Below, piece after piece: positions 42,820-51,085 of a stretch of DNA of 64,000 nt. The stretch comes from Chryseobacterium scophthalmum (GTDB lineage: Bacteria; Bacteroidota; Bacteroidia; Flavobacteriales; Weeksellaceae). Location of the stretch: NCBI RefSeq assembly GCF_900143185.1, contig NZ_FSRQ01000001.1, forward strand, positions 2,178,796 through 2,242,795, in the 5' to 3' direction. The notes below the pieces were generated by a model. It was not told the DNA's origin, made no database searches, and saw nothing but the letters and a program-made list of their open reading frames with translations. The stretch's first letter is position 1, and every line of letters starts with the position of its first letter. The position numbers and the translations under genes are program-made.

Positions 42820-44097
42820 CTATTCTTCGGCTAATTTTTCCGATTGCGAACCGATGAACGGAATTTTCGGAGCCAGGAAATATCCCGTCAAACTTGCAAA
42901 AAGTATCGGTACGAAATACGTAAACCCTGTTAAAGTTCCCAAAATAATCGTTGTACTCATCGGCGTTCTCGTAACACATGCATTGATTGCAGCCATACAA
43001 CTTACAATCGCTAAAGTGGTATCAACAGTTGGGAATAAGTGATGAATAATCAATCCCAAAGTCGTTCCTACAAAAAACAATGGAATGATAAAACCACCTC
43101 TCCATCCGGAAGTTACGGTAATCGCAATGGCTAAAATTTTGAAAATTAAAATGATAATTAAAAAATTCAAAGTGTAATTTCCATTGATCAATTCATTAAC
43201 TTCATGATGCCCAAAATATCTTGTCAGTGGAAAGTAAAATGCGATAATTCCCAATAAAATTCCACCTACCAAAGTTTTGATGTAGATTGGAAAATTCCTG
43301 TATTCGAAAACTTTTTTGAAAAATTTAACCACGAAAATGAAAATCCAACCGAATAAAGTTCCTACAATTCCAAAAGCGGTTGCATACGCAAAATCGTAAA
43401 CTCCGGTATAATGATAGGCTTTCAAATCCCAAGTCGCTCCGATTCCCAAATGAATGATCAAAGCAAACATCAGATAACTGAAACAGCTCGCTACCAAAGC
43501 CGGAATAATCGCTTTGTAATATTCTACAGCGTGTTTGTGATGAAGGATTTCAAGAGAAAATAAACTTCCACCAAGCGGAGCGCCAAAAAGCGCCGTAAAA
43601 CCGGAAGCCATTCCGGCAATACTTAAAGAGCGTAACTCTTCTCCTTTCAGTCTAAAAAGTTTTCCCAAATAAGTTCCCGTAGAACCAGTAACCTGAACCA
43701 AAGGCGCTTCAGGACCAAGACTTCCACCCGATGCAACACAAAAAAGTGACGACAAAATCATGGAAGGATTATTTTTCGGCTCTAATTTTCCTTTATTAAA
43801 TCTGATGTTATTAACAATCAAATGAATTTCTCCAGGATCGCCAATAAAATGAATGACCAAACCTGCCAAAAGACCGGAAATTGCCATCGTAGGAATCACC
43901 ATCCAACCTTGGAAGTGATGTAAAAATTCTGTGAAATGTTCGAGAACAATCCAGTATAATCCGGCGATAATTCCGCCAACCAAACCTGTAATTGCCCACA
44001 TAAAAAAAGTACGGCTGAATACGAAAGGATTAAACTTAATGGGTTGATCCAAAAGATTAAAAGTTCGTATTAAGCGTCGTCTTCTGTTGATTTTCAT
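42820..44097 (-). CDS. ClC-family chloride channel or H+/Cl- exchanger
   Basis: 425-residue ClC-type membrane protein with about ten helices. The ion-path motif GGSLGPEAPLVQVTG holds the gating glutamate (GPEAP in place of GREGP), and GWRGGFIIPLFFVG forms the second selectivity motif. Length matches bacterial ClC proteins without CBS domains. It probably exports fluoride or chloride or counters charge during acid stress; which cannot be told. It is separated from sucC by 131 bases, and its own promoter was not recognised. Confidence 0.92.
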   Translation of the reverse strand: MKINRRRRLIRTFNLLDQPIKFNPFVFSRTFFMWAITGLVGGIIAGLYWIVLEHFTEFLHHFQGWMVIPTMAISGLLAGLVIHFIGDPGEIHLIVNNIRFNKGKLEPKNNPSMILSSLFCVASGGSLGPEAPLVQVTGSTGTYLGKLFRLKGEELRSLSIAGMASGFTALFGAPLGGSLFSLEILHHKHAVEYYKAIIPALVASCFSYLMFALIIHLGIGATWDLKAYHYTGVYDFAYATAFGIVGTLFGWIFIFVVKFFKKVFEYRNFPIYIKTLVGGILLGIIAFYFPLTRYFGHHEVNELINGNYTLNFLIIILIFKILAIAITVTSGWRGGFIIPLFFVGTTLGLIIHHLFPTVDTTLAIVSCMAAINACVTRTPMSTTIILGTLTGFTYFVPILFASLTGYFLAPKIPFIGSQSEKLAEE

Positions 44098-44151
44098 TTT
44101 AATTTATTGTTTAAAATTACAATCATCATTTGTAAAATGTTTTGTGAAATG

Positions 44152-44225
44152 CTTCGACTTCGCTCAGCATGACATCTCTAATACTAAAAGTTGTTGTAGG
44201 AATGTCGGTCTGAGCGAAGTCGAAG
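44152..44225. repeat. Inverted repeat TTCGACTTCGCTCAG
   Basis: CTTCGACTTCGCTCAG (44152-44167) and its exact complement CTGAGCGAAGTCGAAG (44210-44225) with a 42-base loop. A common dispersed palindromic unit of Flavobacteriales, from memory. It lies between ClC and DUF423 and may act as a terminator. Confidence 0.7.
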
Positions 44226-44238
44226 ACTTTCTTATTAT

Positions 44239-44625
44239 TTAAATTTTATTCTTCACAAAATAAAAAATCAGCATCAACCAAGCTAAGATCATAAACAATC
44301 CTCCAAGTGGAGTAATTGGTCCTAAAAATTTAAGATTCATCCCCCAATAATCCTGCATACTGAGCATATATATACTGAAAGAAAACAGTATTGTTCCTGC
44401 AATCATCAAAATAGAAATCCATTTTTGAGATGAGGTGTCAAATTTTAAAATATACCCTGCAATCAGCAAAAAAAATGCAGCGTACATTTGATATCTTACT
44501 CCTGTTTCAAAACTTTCAAGTCTTTCCACAGATAAAATTTTCTTTAAAGCATGAGCTCCAAAAGCTCCCAAAATAACTGATAACATGCCATAAACAGCAC
44601 CGAAGACCAAAGTAATTGTTTTCAT
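44239..44625 (-). CDS. DUF423 family membrane protein
   Basis: 128-residue protein of the DUF423 family: four hydrophobic helices, beginning FGAVYGMLSVILGAFGAHAL, then YQMYAAFFLLIAGYIL, and ending with GPITPLGGLFMILAWLML. The function is unknown. It is the last gene of a tight operon: it begins one base after the stop of the 356-residue secreted protein, and its frame follows the HMG-CoA reductase and 55-aa membrane protein genes. Confidence 0.9.
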   Translation of the reverse strand: MKTITLVFGAVYGMLSVILGAFGAHALKKILSVERLESFETGVRYQMYAAFFLLIAGYILKFDTSSQKWISILMIAGTILFSFSIYMLSMQDYWGMNLKFLGPITPLGGLFMILAWLMLIFYFVKNKI

Positions 44626-44626
44626 T

Positions 44627-45697
44627 TTATAATTCTTCTAATTCTAGTTTTAAATATTTTTTTGTTTTATGATCCTGCCAAGTTCCGGAGATCTTATTCC
44701 CTTGTAAATCTGCTTCAACCAACGCTCTGAAAATCCACTGATTGGTTTCTTCGCTGTAATAATCGTTTTCAATAATAGAAATATGATTACCTTTTAATTT
44801 ACCGTTCCACTCGATCAGTTTTTTATTTTTATCGTACCAATATTTTGCAGAAAAAGAACCATCATTATATACTTTATCGATCAAAACGGTGATTGGATAT
44901 TTTTCGTCAATTTTTCCTTTATACAGTTTATTACTGAAACTCGTTTTATCAACTTTTTCAGAATCAGATAATAAGTTTTTCGCGTATGAACTCCAATACT
45001 TTTCCAAATCTTGGTAAGGAAATTCCACAACATGACTTCCCAGTTCATCCAGCGCTCTCATCGCATGATTAGAACATCTTCCGGCAATGAATTTTATCTT
45101 ATTCTTTGCGAAATAATATTCAATTCCATCTAAAGTAAAATCGGTAAAACAATCTTCATAAATAGCGATCTGGTCTAAAACTTCCTCCGAAGAATTTTTC
45201 TCTGATTTTAATTCTTTAAGAAAATCATTTATTTCTTTTTTAATGTTTTTCTGAATTAAACCTTCAACAGTTTTTATTGAATTAGGCTGGAATAAATCTT
45301 TGGTATTGATTAAATTTCCCGTTCTCAAATCAAAATTTTTCCAAATATCAAAACCTTCAGGATAGGCTCCTGAAGCTTCTCCACTAATGGCAATACTCAA
45401 AATATTTTTAGGCGTTTCCAGCTTTTCCCAACCATAAAAATAAACATAGTTGGAATATGAATTTTTTCCTGTAGATACCAATTTCGAAGGATTTCCTTCT
45501 GAACCCGGAATATATTCAAGCTGATTGACCTGTAAAAACGTATTTATTTTATTTTCAACCAAAGGTTTTTCAGCATACGAAACTTTAGGGAAAGCAAAAT
45601 CTTCAGATTTCGGTTGCAAATCAGTTATTTTTAAATTTTTCTGTTGCGAAAAACTTAACCCAGAAATCAAGAGAAAGAATAAAAATTTCTTTTTCAT
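44627..45697 (-). CDS. Secreted protein of unknown function, DUF3298-like in part
   Basis: 356-residue exported protein with a signal peptide at 1-18 (ending SFSQQ). Residues about 155-240 contain AIYEDCFTDFTLDGIEYYFA, and RALDELGSHVVEFPYQDLEK, a pattern like the DUF3298 domain of anti-sigma-type or envelope proteins (weak resemblance). The remainder, with IEWNGKLKGNHISIIENDYY, and GNKISGTWQDHKTKKYLK, looks like a beta domain. It starts within TAATG, overlapping the stop of the 55-aa membrane protein, so it is translated from the HMG-CoA reductase operon. A link to isoprenoid synthesis is only positional. Confidence 0.75.
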   Translation of the reverse strand: MKKKFLFFLLISGLSFSQQKNLKITDLQPKSEDFAFPKVSYAEKPLVENKINTFLQVNQLEYIPGSEGNPSKLVSTGKNSYSNYVYFYGWEKLETPKNILSIAISGEASGAYPEGFDIWKNFDLRTGNLINTKDLFQPNSIKTVEGLIQKNIKKEINDFLKELKSEKNSSEEVLDQIAIYEDCFTDFTLDGIEYYFAKNKIKFIAGRCSNHAMRALDELGSHVVEFPYQDLEKYWSSYAKNLLSDSEKVDKTSFSNKLYKGKIDEKYPITVLIDKVYNDGSFSAKYWYDKNKKLIEWNGKLKGNHISIIENDYYSEETNQWIFRALVEADLQGNKISGTWQDHKTKKYLKLELEEL

Positions 45698-45864
45698 TAC
45701 AGTGGATGTAAAAAATATGAAACCAACCTGCTAAGCAAGATTACACCTCCCAAAATAACAAACATCTTCCAAAACTTTTTAGAACCTCTAAAACCAGGAT
45801 GACTTGTTTGTTTAAGAAAGAATCCAAAAACAACAAATAAAACAGCCAAAATAATCTGTATCAT
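45697..45864 (-). CDS. Small two-helix membrane protein, 55 residues, in HMG-CoA reductase operon
   Basis: Read on the minus strand from ATG 45864 to a TAA at 45697-45699. It begins MIQIILAVLFVVFGFFLKQ (first hydrophobic helix, residues 2-18), has a polar turn TSHPGFRGSKKFWK, then a second helix at about 34-52 (MFVILGGVILLSRLVSYF) and ends LHPL. Its ATG overlaps the stop of the HMG-CoA reductase gene as TAATG, and its stop overlaps the ATG of the next gene also as TAATG. Such reciprocal overlaps, the intact frame and the clean hairpin topology strongly suggest a real, translationally coupled gene. No family recognised. Confidence 0.75.
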   Translation of the reverse strand: MIQIILAVLFVVFGFFLKQTSHPGFRGSKKFWKMFVILGGVILLSRLVSYFLHPL

Positions 45865-47192
45865 TATTTTTCTCTTAATCTGTTAAATTCGTTGATAACT
45901 TCGTGATGCGTCACCGTTTTATCTTTAAAATAAGTCACAAAATGCTGTTTCTCTTCTTCCGTTGCGCCCATTTGATTTAAAATATTCAGCAAATGCATTT
46001 TCATGTGGCCTTTTTGAATTCCCGTCGTTATCAAAGAACGAAGCGCTCCAAAATTCTGAGCCAATCCTGAAACCGCCAAAACACTCATCAATTCCTGAGC
46101 AGAAGGTTTTCCAAGAAGTGCCAAAGAGAATTTTACCAAAGGATGAAGATTCGTCAAACCACCGACAACTCCTACCGAAATTGGCAAATCGATCCAGAAT
46201 CTGAAAACTCCGTTATCAATTGTACAATGCGTCAACGAAGAATATTTTCCGTCTTTTGAAGCATAAGCATGTGCACAAGCTTCCGTTGCTCTGAAATCAT
46301 TACCGGTTGCGATAACTACAGCATCAACACCGTTCATAATTCCTTTATTGTGAGTCGTTGCACGGAAAGGTTCAATTTCAGCAATCGTTACAGCCTGTTT
46401 GAATTTTCTTGCAAACTCTTCGTTTGAAATTCCGCTGTCGTCTTTTAAATCTTCAATTTTACAAGAAACTTCCGCTCTCACCACACAATCCGGAGTGAAA
46501 TTAGAAAGAATATTCATTACAATCTGCAATGAGTTTTTCTCTTCCTGAGTAAAATCTTCACTAATGACAATTTCCTGCTTCAACGTTTTTCCAAACTGCT
46601 CAAGACACGAATTGATAAAGTTGGCTCCCATAGAATCTACCGTATCAAAACTTGCTTTCAGCTGATAATAATTTGGCATTTCGGAAGTTTTGTCGATCAA
46701 TTTAATGTCTAAAATTCCGCCACCACGATTTCTCATGTTTGCCGTGATCGCTTCTGTTGCCTCAAACAGTTTTTTCTTTAAATTAAAATTAAAAAAATGC
46801 TGCAGTTTGTGAGATTCAACATCGATGATAAAATGCGTATGTCCTAATTTCTCGGTGTTGATGATAGTCGTTTTAAAACCACCTTTATCGATCCAGAATT
46901 TTGCTGCTTTTGAAGCTGCCGCAACTACCGAACTTTCTTCCACCGCCATTGGCAAAGCAAATAATTTTCCGTTGATTAAAAAATTAGGTGCAATTCCGTA
47001 AGGCATATAAAAATTGGAGATTGTGTTTTCAGAAAACTCATCGTGAAGTTTCTGTAAATCTGCATTTTCGTTCCAATATTGATTAAGTATATTTTGATAA
47101 TCCTGGTTTCCTTCGAGATATTCGTTAACAAGCCAGTCTATTTTTCCCTGTTTGGTTAATTTAGAAAAACCTTCTACCGGTTTATGATTCAT
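45864..47192 (-). CDS. mvaA: Hydroxymethylglutaryl-CoA reductase, class II (degradative type)
   Basis: 442-residue class II HMG-CoA reductase. Seen: ENTISNFYMPYGIAPNFLIN (substrate entrance), MAVEESSVVAAASKAAKF with the catalytic glutamate, IATGNDFRATEACAHAYA (catalytic region), PISVGVVGGLT, and a C-terminal HMKMHLLNILNQ with the His. Class II enzymes can work in mevalonate use, but in Flavobacteriales the mevalonate route makes isoprenoids, so the biosynthetic direction is likely. First gene of the operon with the 55-aa membrane protein, secreted protein and DUF423 gene. Confidence 0.93.
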   Translation of the reverse strand: MNHKPVEGFSKLTKQGKIDWLVNEYLEGNQDYQNILNQYWNENADLQKLHDEFSENTISNFYMPYGIAPNFLINGKLFALPMAVEESSVVAAASKAAKFWIDKGGFKTTIINTEKLGHTHFIIDVESHKLQHFFNFNLKKKLFEATEAITANMRNRGGGILDIKLIDKTSEMPNYYQLKASFDTVDSMGANFINSCLEQFGKTLKQEIVISEDFTQEEKNSLQIVMNILSNFTPDCVVRAEVSCKIEDLKDDSGISNEEFARKFKQAVTIAEIEPFRATTHNKGIMNGVDAVVIATGNDFRATEACAHAYASKDGKYSSLTHCTIDNGVFRFWIDLPISVGVVGGLTNLHPLVKFSLALLGKPSAQELMSVLAVSGLAQNFGALRSLITTGIQKGHMKMHLLNILNQMGATEEEKQHFVTYFKDKTVTHHEVINEFNRLREK

Positions 47193-47389
47193 ATGGATAA
47201 TATTTTTTATGTCTTGTATGTCATCGTAATTTTTACGATTTCACTCATAAATTAATGACCGTAAATATACTAATTTTGCTTTGGAAATATGCGGATAAGT
47301 TTGTTTTAAAAACACTGACTTTTCTCAATTTTGGACTTAATTTTGCTTAAAATCTTATTGAATTTTCCATTTTAAAAATATTTATTTAA

Positions 47390-48646
47390 ATGAATTTTGA
47401 CCGCATAAAAGAGAAACTCGAAATACTTGCAGATGCTGCGAAGTATGATGTTTCGTGCTCATCAAGCGGTGGAAAAAGAAAAAATAACGGTGGTTTAGGC
47501 GACAGTTCAGCAAGCGGAATTTGCCACACTTATACTGAAGATGGTCGCTGTGTTTCTCTTCTCAAAATCCTTTTGACCAATCATTGCATTTACGATTGTA
47601 TCTATTGCGTTTCCAGAAAATCGAATGATATCAAACGTGCTGCTTTTACCGTGGAAGAAGTTGTCGATTTAACGATCAGTTTTTACCGCAGAAATTATAT
47701 TGAAGGTCTATTTTTAAGTTCAGGAATTTTCAAAGATGCCGATACAACGATGGAACGTCTGGTAAGGGTTGCCAAAAAACTGCGAACCGAACATAACTTC
47801 AACGGATATATTCATTTGAAATCAATTCCGGGAGCAAGTGATGATTTGATGAATGAAGCAGCTCTTTACGCAGACCGATTATCTGTCAATCTCGAAATTC
47901 CGACAGAATCCGGGTTAAAATTATTGGCGCCGGATAAAAATCGTGAAGATATGCTTCAGCCGATGAGGATTGTTCAGAAAGGAATTCAGCAATATAAAGA
48001 TGAAAAGAAAATCATCAGAAGTACTCCGAAATTTGCTCCGGCTGGTCAATCTACACAAATGATTGTGGGAGCAACCAACGAAAACGATTTACAAATCATC
48101 AAAGTTGCCGATCATTTTTACAAAAATTACGGAATGAAGCGGGTTTATTATTCGGGTTACATTCCGGTTACAGTCGACAATCGTTTACCTGCAATTACTT
48201 CAGAAGTTCCTGTTTTACGGGAAAACCGGTTGTATCAATCGGATTGGTTAATGCGTTTTTATGGTTTTAAAGCTGATGAAATTTTAGATTTTAATATGCC
48301 ATTTCTTGATCTGGAAGTCGATCCAAAATTAAGTTGGGCTTTGAGACATCTGGATCAGTTCCCTATCAATCTTCAAACTGCAGATTATAAAATGATTCTC
48401 AGAATTCCTGGTATTGGTGTGAAAACTGCGCAGAAAATTGTGAGTGCAAGAAAATTTCAGGTTTTAAATATTGACCATCTTAAAAAATTAGGAGCGGCTG
48501 TTAATCGTGCAAAATATTTTATTGATTTCACGTATGGAAATCCATTTTTAAAACATTTAACTGATTTAAATTTAAGGAAGTTGATTATTGGCGGAAGTCA
48601 GTCTAAATTTCAAAATCAATTTTCTCAGCAATTGACACTTTTTTAA
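47390..48646 (+). CDS. Putative DNA modification/repair radical SAM protein (TIGR03916 type)
   Basis: 418-residue radical SAM enzyme. The cluster motif C-x3-C-x2-C is at Cys66, Cys70 and Cys73 in NHCIYDCIYCVSRKSND; a TIM-barrel follows with GLFLSSGIFKDADTTMERL (SAM-binding GGxxG-like area) and LSVNLEIPTESGLKLLAPDK. Near the C-terminus, LRIPGIGVKTAQKIVSA at about 337-353 is a helix-hairpin-helix DNA-binding motif. The family is a predicted DNA repair/modification partner of DUF4130 proteins, and the next gene is one. No SPASM domain visible. Its substrate is unknown, but a DNA base or backbone is suggested by the HhH. Confidence 0.9.
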   Translation: MNFDRIKEKLEILADAAKYDVSCSSSGGKRKNNGGLGDSSASGICHTYTEDGRCVSLLKILLTNHCIYDCIYCVSRKSNDIKRAAFTVEEVVDLTISFYRRNYIEGLFLSSGIFKDADTTMERLVRVAKKLRTEHNFNGYIHLKSIPGASDDLMNEAALYADRLSVNLEIPTESGLKLLAPDKNREDMLQPMRIVQKGIQQYKDEKKIIRSTPKFAPAGQSTQMIVGATNENDLQIIKVADHFYKNYGMKRVYYSGYIPVTVDNRLPAITSEVPVLRENRLYQSDWLMRFYGFKADEILDFNMPFLDLEVDPKLSWALRHLDQFPINLQTADYKMILRIPGIGVKTAQKIVSARKFQVLNIDHLKKLGAAVNRAKYFIDFTYGNPFLKHLTDLNLRKLIIGGSQSKFQNQFSQQLTLF

Positions 48647-48703
48647 ACACGAATTTCACGAATATTTTCACAAATAATTCTATTATAACTCTAAGACACT
48701 CAA

Positions 48704-49462
48704 ATGACCACCCTACTCTACGACGGAAGTTTCGACGGACTTTTCACTGCGATATTTGAAGTTTTCGAGTATCGGTATCAAGATGTGGAGATTTGTAGCA
48801 AAGAAAATTTCTTACAGGAAAATATGTTTGCAGAAATTCATGAAGTGACCACGCAACAGGAAAAATCGGAAAGAGTTTTAAACAAATTAGAACAAAATAT
48901 TGGGAAGTCGGGAATCCATCAATTGTTACAGATCTTTCTTTCAGAAGATCAGGAAATGGAAAATCTTATTTTATCAGCAGTAAAACAATCTATCAAACAT
49001 CCTGAAGAAAATATATTACAAAATTTTGCAGATAATGATATTTTGAAAATTTCAAAAATATGCAAATCTGTAAGTAGAGAAAGACATCGAATGACTGCTT
49101 TTGTACGGTTTGAAAAATTACAAGATGATATTTATTTTGCGAAAATTGATCCTGATTTTAATGTTTTACCTTTGATCAGAAAACATTTTAAAGACCGTTA
49201 CGCAGACCAAAAATGGATGATTTATGATTTGAGAAGACATTATGGTTTGTTGTATGATTTAGAAAACTGTGAATTCTTTTATCCAAATGAAAAAGTAGAT
49301 TTAAACCAATATCAACAGAAATTTCACGAAGAAGAAAAAAAATACCAGACACTTTGGCAAAGTTATTTTACAAAAACCAATATTAAAGAAAGGAAAAATA
49401 CAAAATTGCACATTCAGCATGTTCCAAAACGATATTGGAAATATTTGACGGAGAAATGGTAA
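48704..49462 (+). CDS. DUF4130 / TIGR03915 family protein, partner of the radical SAM gene
   Basis: 252-residue protein that starts TTLLYDGSFDGLFTAIFEVF, the hallmark of the TIGR03915/DUF4130 family, with further conserved stretches ADNDILKISKICKSVSRERH, MTAFVRFEKL, FAKIDPDFNVLPLI and HFKDRYADQKWMIYDLRRHYG. In other bacteria this domain is often fused to a UdgX-type uracil-DNA glycosylase; here it stands alone. It starts 57 bases after the radical SAM gene on the same strand, so the two almost certainly act as a unit on DNA. The biochemical function is not known. Confidence 0.9.
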   Translation: MTTLLYDGSFDGLFTAIFEVFEYRYQDVEICSKENFLQENMFAEIHEVTTQQEKSERVLNKLEQNIGKSGIHQLLQIFLSEDQEMENLILSAVKQSIKHPEENILQNFADNDILKISKICKSVSRERHRMTAFVRFEKLQDDIYFAKIDPDFNVLPLIRKHFKDRYADQKWMIYDLRRHYGLLYDLENCEFFYPNEKVDLNQYQQKFHEEEKKYQTLWQSYFTKTNIKERKNTKLHIQHVPKRYWKYLTEKW

Positions 49463-49510
49463 ATGATTTTCATTTAAATTTTAGCTAAATCCAAATTTCA
49501 TTGCAAAAGA

Positions 49511-49534
49511 AAAGTCGGACCAAAGCCCGACTTT
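49511..49534. terminator. Bidirectional terminator after the DUF4130 gene
   Basis: AAAGTCGG pairs with CCGACTTT, between convergent genes. Confidence 0.8.
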
Positions 49535-49544
49535 ATTGATATTT

Positions 49545-49991
49545 TTATAAAATTTTCTCAAAACAGACACTGTTTTCAATTCCTGCATATTGTCCATAAT
49601 TGGGAATAATAGTGTAGTTGCATTTTTTATAAAGAGCAACAGCTTCTGTTTGCTTCTTACCTGTTTCTAAAACTGTTTTTTCATAACCCAATTCTTTAGT
49701 CCAGATTTCCAGTTCTTTTAAAACTGATCCTGCAAAGCCTTTTCCACGATACTCAGGAAGCGTAAACATTCTTTTGACTTCCATTGTGTTTTCGTCAATT
49801 GGTTTTATCGCTCCGCAAGCAACAGGTTTTTCATTTCCAAAAATAACGATACAGTTTTTCAGCAGATCAATTTTATTATATTGATCATAAAAAGCATGAT
49901 CATCACCATCCATTTCGGCTAGATAAGCATCGAGTTTTTGTACTAAACTTTGAAAATTCTGATTCTCGGAAGTAGTTCTGAGGATTTGCAT
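49545..49991 (-). CDS. GNAT family N-acetyltransferase
   Basis: 148-residue acetyltransferase of the GCN5 fold. The acetyl-CoA pyrophosphate loop is in RMFTLPEYRGKGFAGSVL, with R/QxxGxG/A as YRGKGFAG, followed by KELGYEKTVLETGKKQ and AVALYKKCNYTIIPNYGQYAG, the usual strand-helix end of a GNAT. The substrate is not recognised. It begins two bases before the downstream DUF2059 gene stop on the same strand, so it is probably cotranscribed. Confidence 0.9.
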   Translation of the reverse strand: MQILRTTSENQNFQSLVQKLDAYLAEMDGDDHAFYDQYNKIDLLKNCIVIFGNEKPVACGAIKPIDENTMEVKRMFTLPEYRGKGFAGSVLKELEIWTKELGYEKTVLETGKKQTEAVALYKKCNYTIIPNYGQYAGIENSVCFEKIL

Positions 49992-49993
49992 TG

Positions 49994-50476
49994 TTATTTC
50001 TTTTTTGGAATCATAGGAGCTGGTGGATTTGGAGAAGGCGGTGGAGGTGATTGTAAATAACCTTTTTCTTCTAAATCTTTATTAACCAGATCAGTTATAT
50101 TTTTAGCCCAATCAGCTGTAGCATTTTGTACTTCAGTCATAATATCTGGACTGTTTTTAATAAATTTTTGCCCTAATTCCGATTGATAAAAAGTCAAAAG
50201 CCCATCAATTTCCTTTTCTGTGAATTTGTTTTCATAAATACCGATCACTTGGTTAATTAAATTATCAATATTGATTTTAGGTTCTAATGAAGACCAAACA
50301 GAATCAGGAATATTTGTATATCTTTTTTTAAAACTTAAGAATACATCTTTTTCAACCTGCTTTGAAAGCTTAAAAGAGGCACTTAAAGAAATCAAAGTTT
50401 TGACTTTATCATTTTTAGATTGAGAAAATACTAAAACACTTGAAAAAACAGTAATTAAACAAATTATTTTCTTCAT
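49994..50476 (-). CDS. DUF2059 family secreted protein
   Basis: 160-residue protein with a signal peptide at about 1-18 (ITVFSSVLVFSQ) and a helical DUF2059 domain: SLSASFKLSKQVEKDVFLSF, IYENKFTEKEIDGLLTFYQS and ELGQKFIKNSPDIMTEVQ. The tail is Pro-rich (SPPPPSPNPPAPMIPKK). Function unknown; likely periplasmic. A paralogue is encoded next door at 50591-51079. It lies two bases before the GNAT gene on the same strand. Confidence 0.85.
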   Translation of the reverse strand: MKKIICLITVFSSVLVFSQSKNDKVKTLISLSASFKLSKQVEKDVFLSFKKRYTNIPDSVWSSLEPKINIDNLINQVIGIYENKFTEKEIDGLLTFYQSELGQKFIKNSPDIMTEVQNATADWAKNITDLVNKDLEEKGYLQSPPPPSPNPPAPMIPKKK

Positions 50477-50519
50477 TACATTTTTACTAAAACTTAAAGA
50501 TTTGCTTAGGTTAAAATTC

Positions 50520-50574
50520 CTCTCGCAGATTAAGTGGATTAAAAAATCTGCAAAATTCGCTCAATCTGCGAGAG
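50520..50574. repeat. Inverted repeat CTCTCGCAGATT
   Basis: CTCTCGCAGATT (50520-50531) pairs exactly with AATCTGCGAGAG (50563-50574) around a 31-base loop, between the two DUF2059 genes. Possibly an attenuator or dispersed unit. Confidence 0.6.
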
Positions 50575-50590
50575 TTTTATATTAAAAAAA

Positions 50591-51079
50591 TCATTCAGAC
50601 ACCGTCACTACAGGCGCATTCTCCAGTTCGGCTTTTCTATGAGCACTCTTTTCTGCTATTGTTTTCTCCATTTTTACCATTACTTTCTTGCTAATCTCTT
50701 CACCCCAGATTCGCCCTTTTTCCATACTTTCTTTCATCACATCCGGCATTACTGCAATCATCTTTTTTCCCGTTGGGGTTTTATAGAATTTTATCAGCGC
50801 ATCCAAATCAGATTCAGAATAATATTTATCGTAGATGGGAATATAAATTCTGGTTAATTCATCTTCATTGGCTTCTTTTTTAAATTCAACCCAAAACTCT
50901 TCCGGCAAATCGGTGAATTGTTTCTTATAAATATCAATCATCTTATCGATGGATTGTTTTCCCAATTTATCTATCTCTGTAAGCTTGATAAATTCGTTGA
51001 TTTTTTTTTCTTTTGAGGTTTGGGCAAACATCATAGAAGCCAAGAGAAATGCGGTTCCAAATAAAATTTTCTTCATCAT
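50591..51079 (-). CDS. DUF2059 family secreted protein (paralogue)
   Basis: 162-residue protein with a signal peptide at 1-19 (ending ASMMFAQ) and the DUF2059 pattern: NEFIKLTEIDKLGKQSIDKM, IYIPIYDKYYSESDLDALIK and FYKTPTGKKMIAVMPDVM. About 115 residues align with the paralogue at 49994-50476, so the pair arose by tandem duplication. It starts six bases after the hutH stop, on the same strand. Function unknown. Confidence 0.85.
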   Translation of the reverse strand: MMKKILFGTAFLLASMMFAQTSKEKKINEFIKLTEIDKLGKQSIDKMIDIYKKQFTDLPEEFWVEFKKEANEDELTRIYIPIYDKYYSESDLDALIKFYKTPTGKKMIAVMPDVMKESMEKGRIWGEEISKKVMVKMEKTIAEKSAHRKAELENAPVVTVSE

Positions 51080-51085
51080 TTTAAA

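Noticed and set aside
42779..43042. 87-aa frame antisense to the ClC gene
   Set aside because: Shadow frame. Hydrophobic pattern is the complement of a membrane helix.
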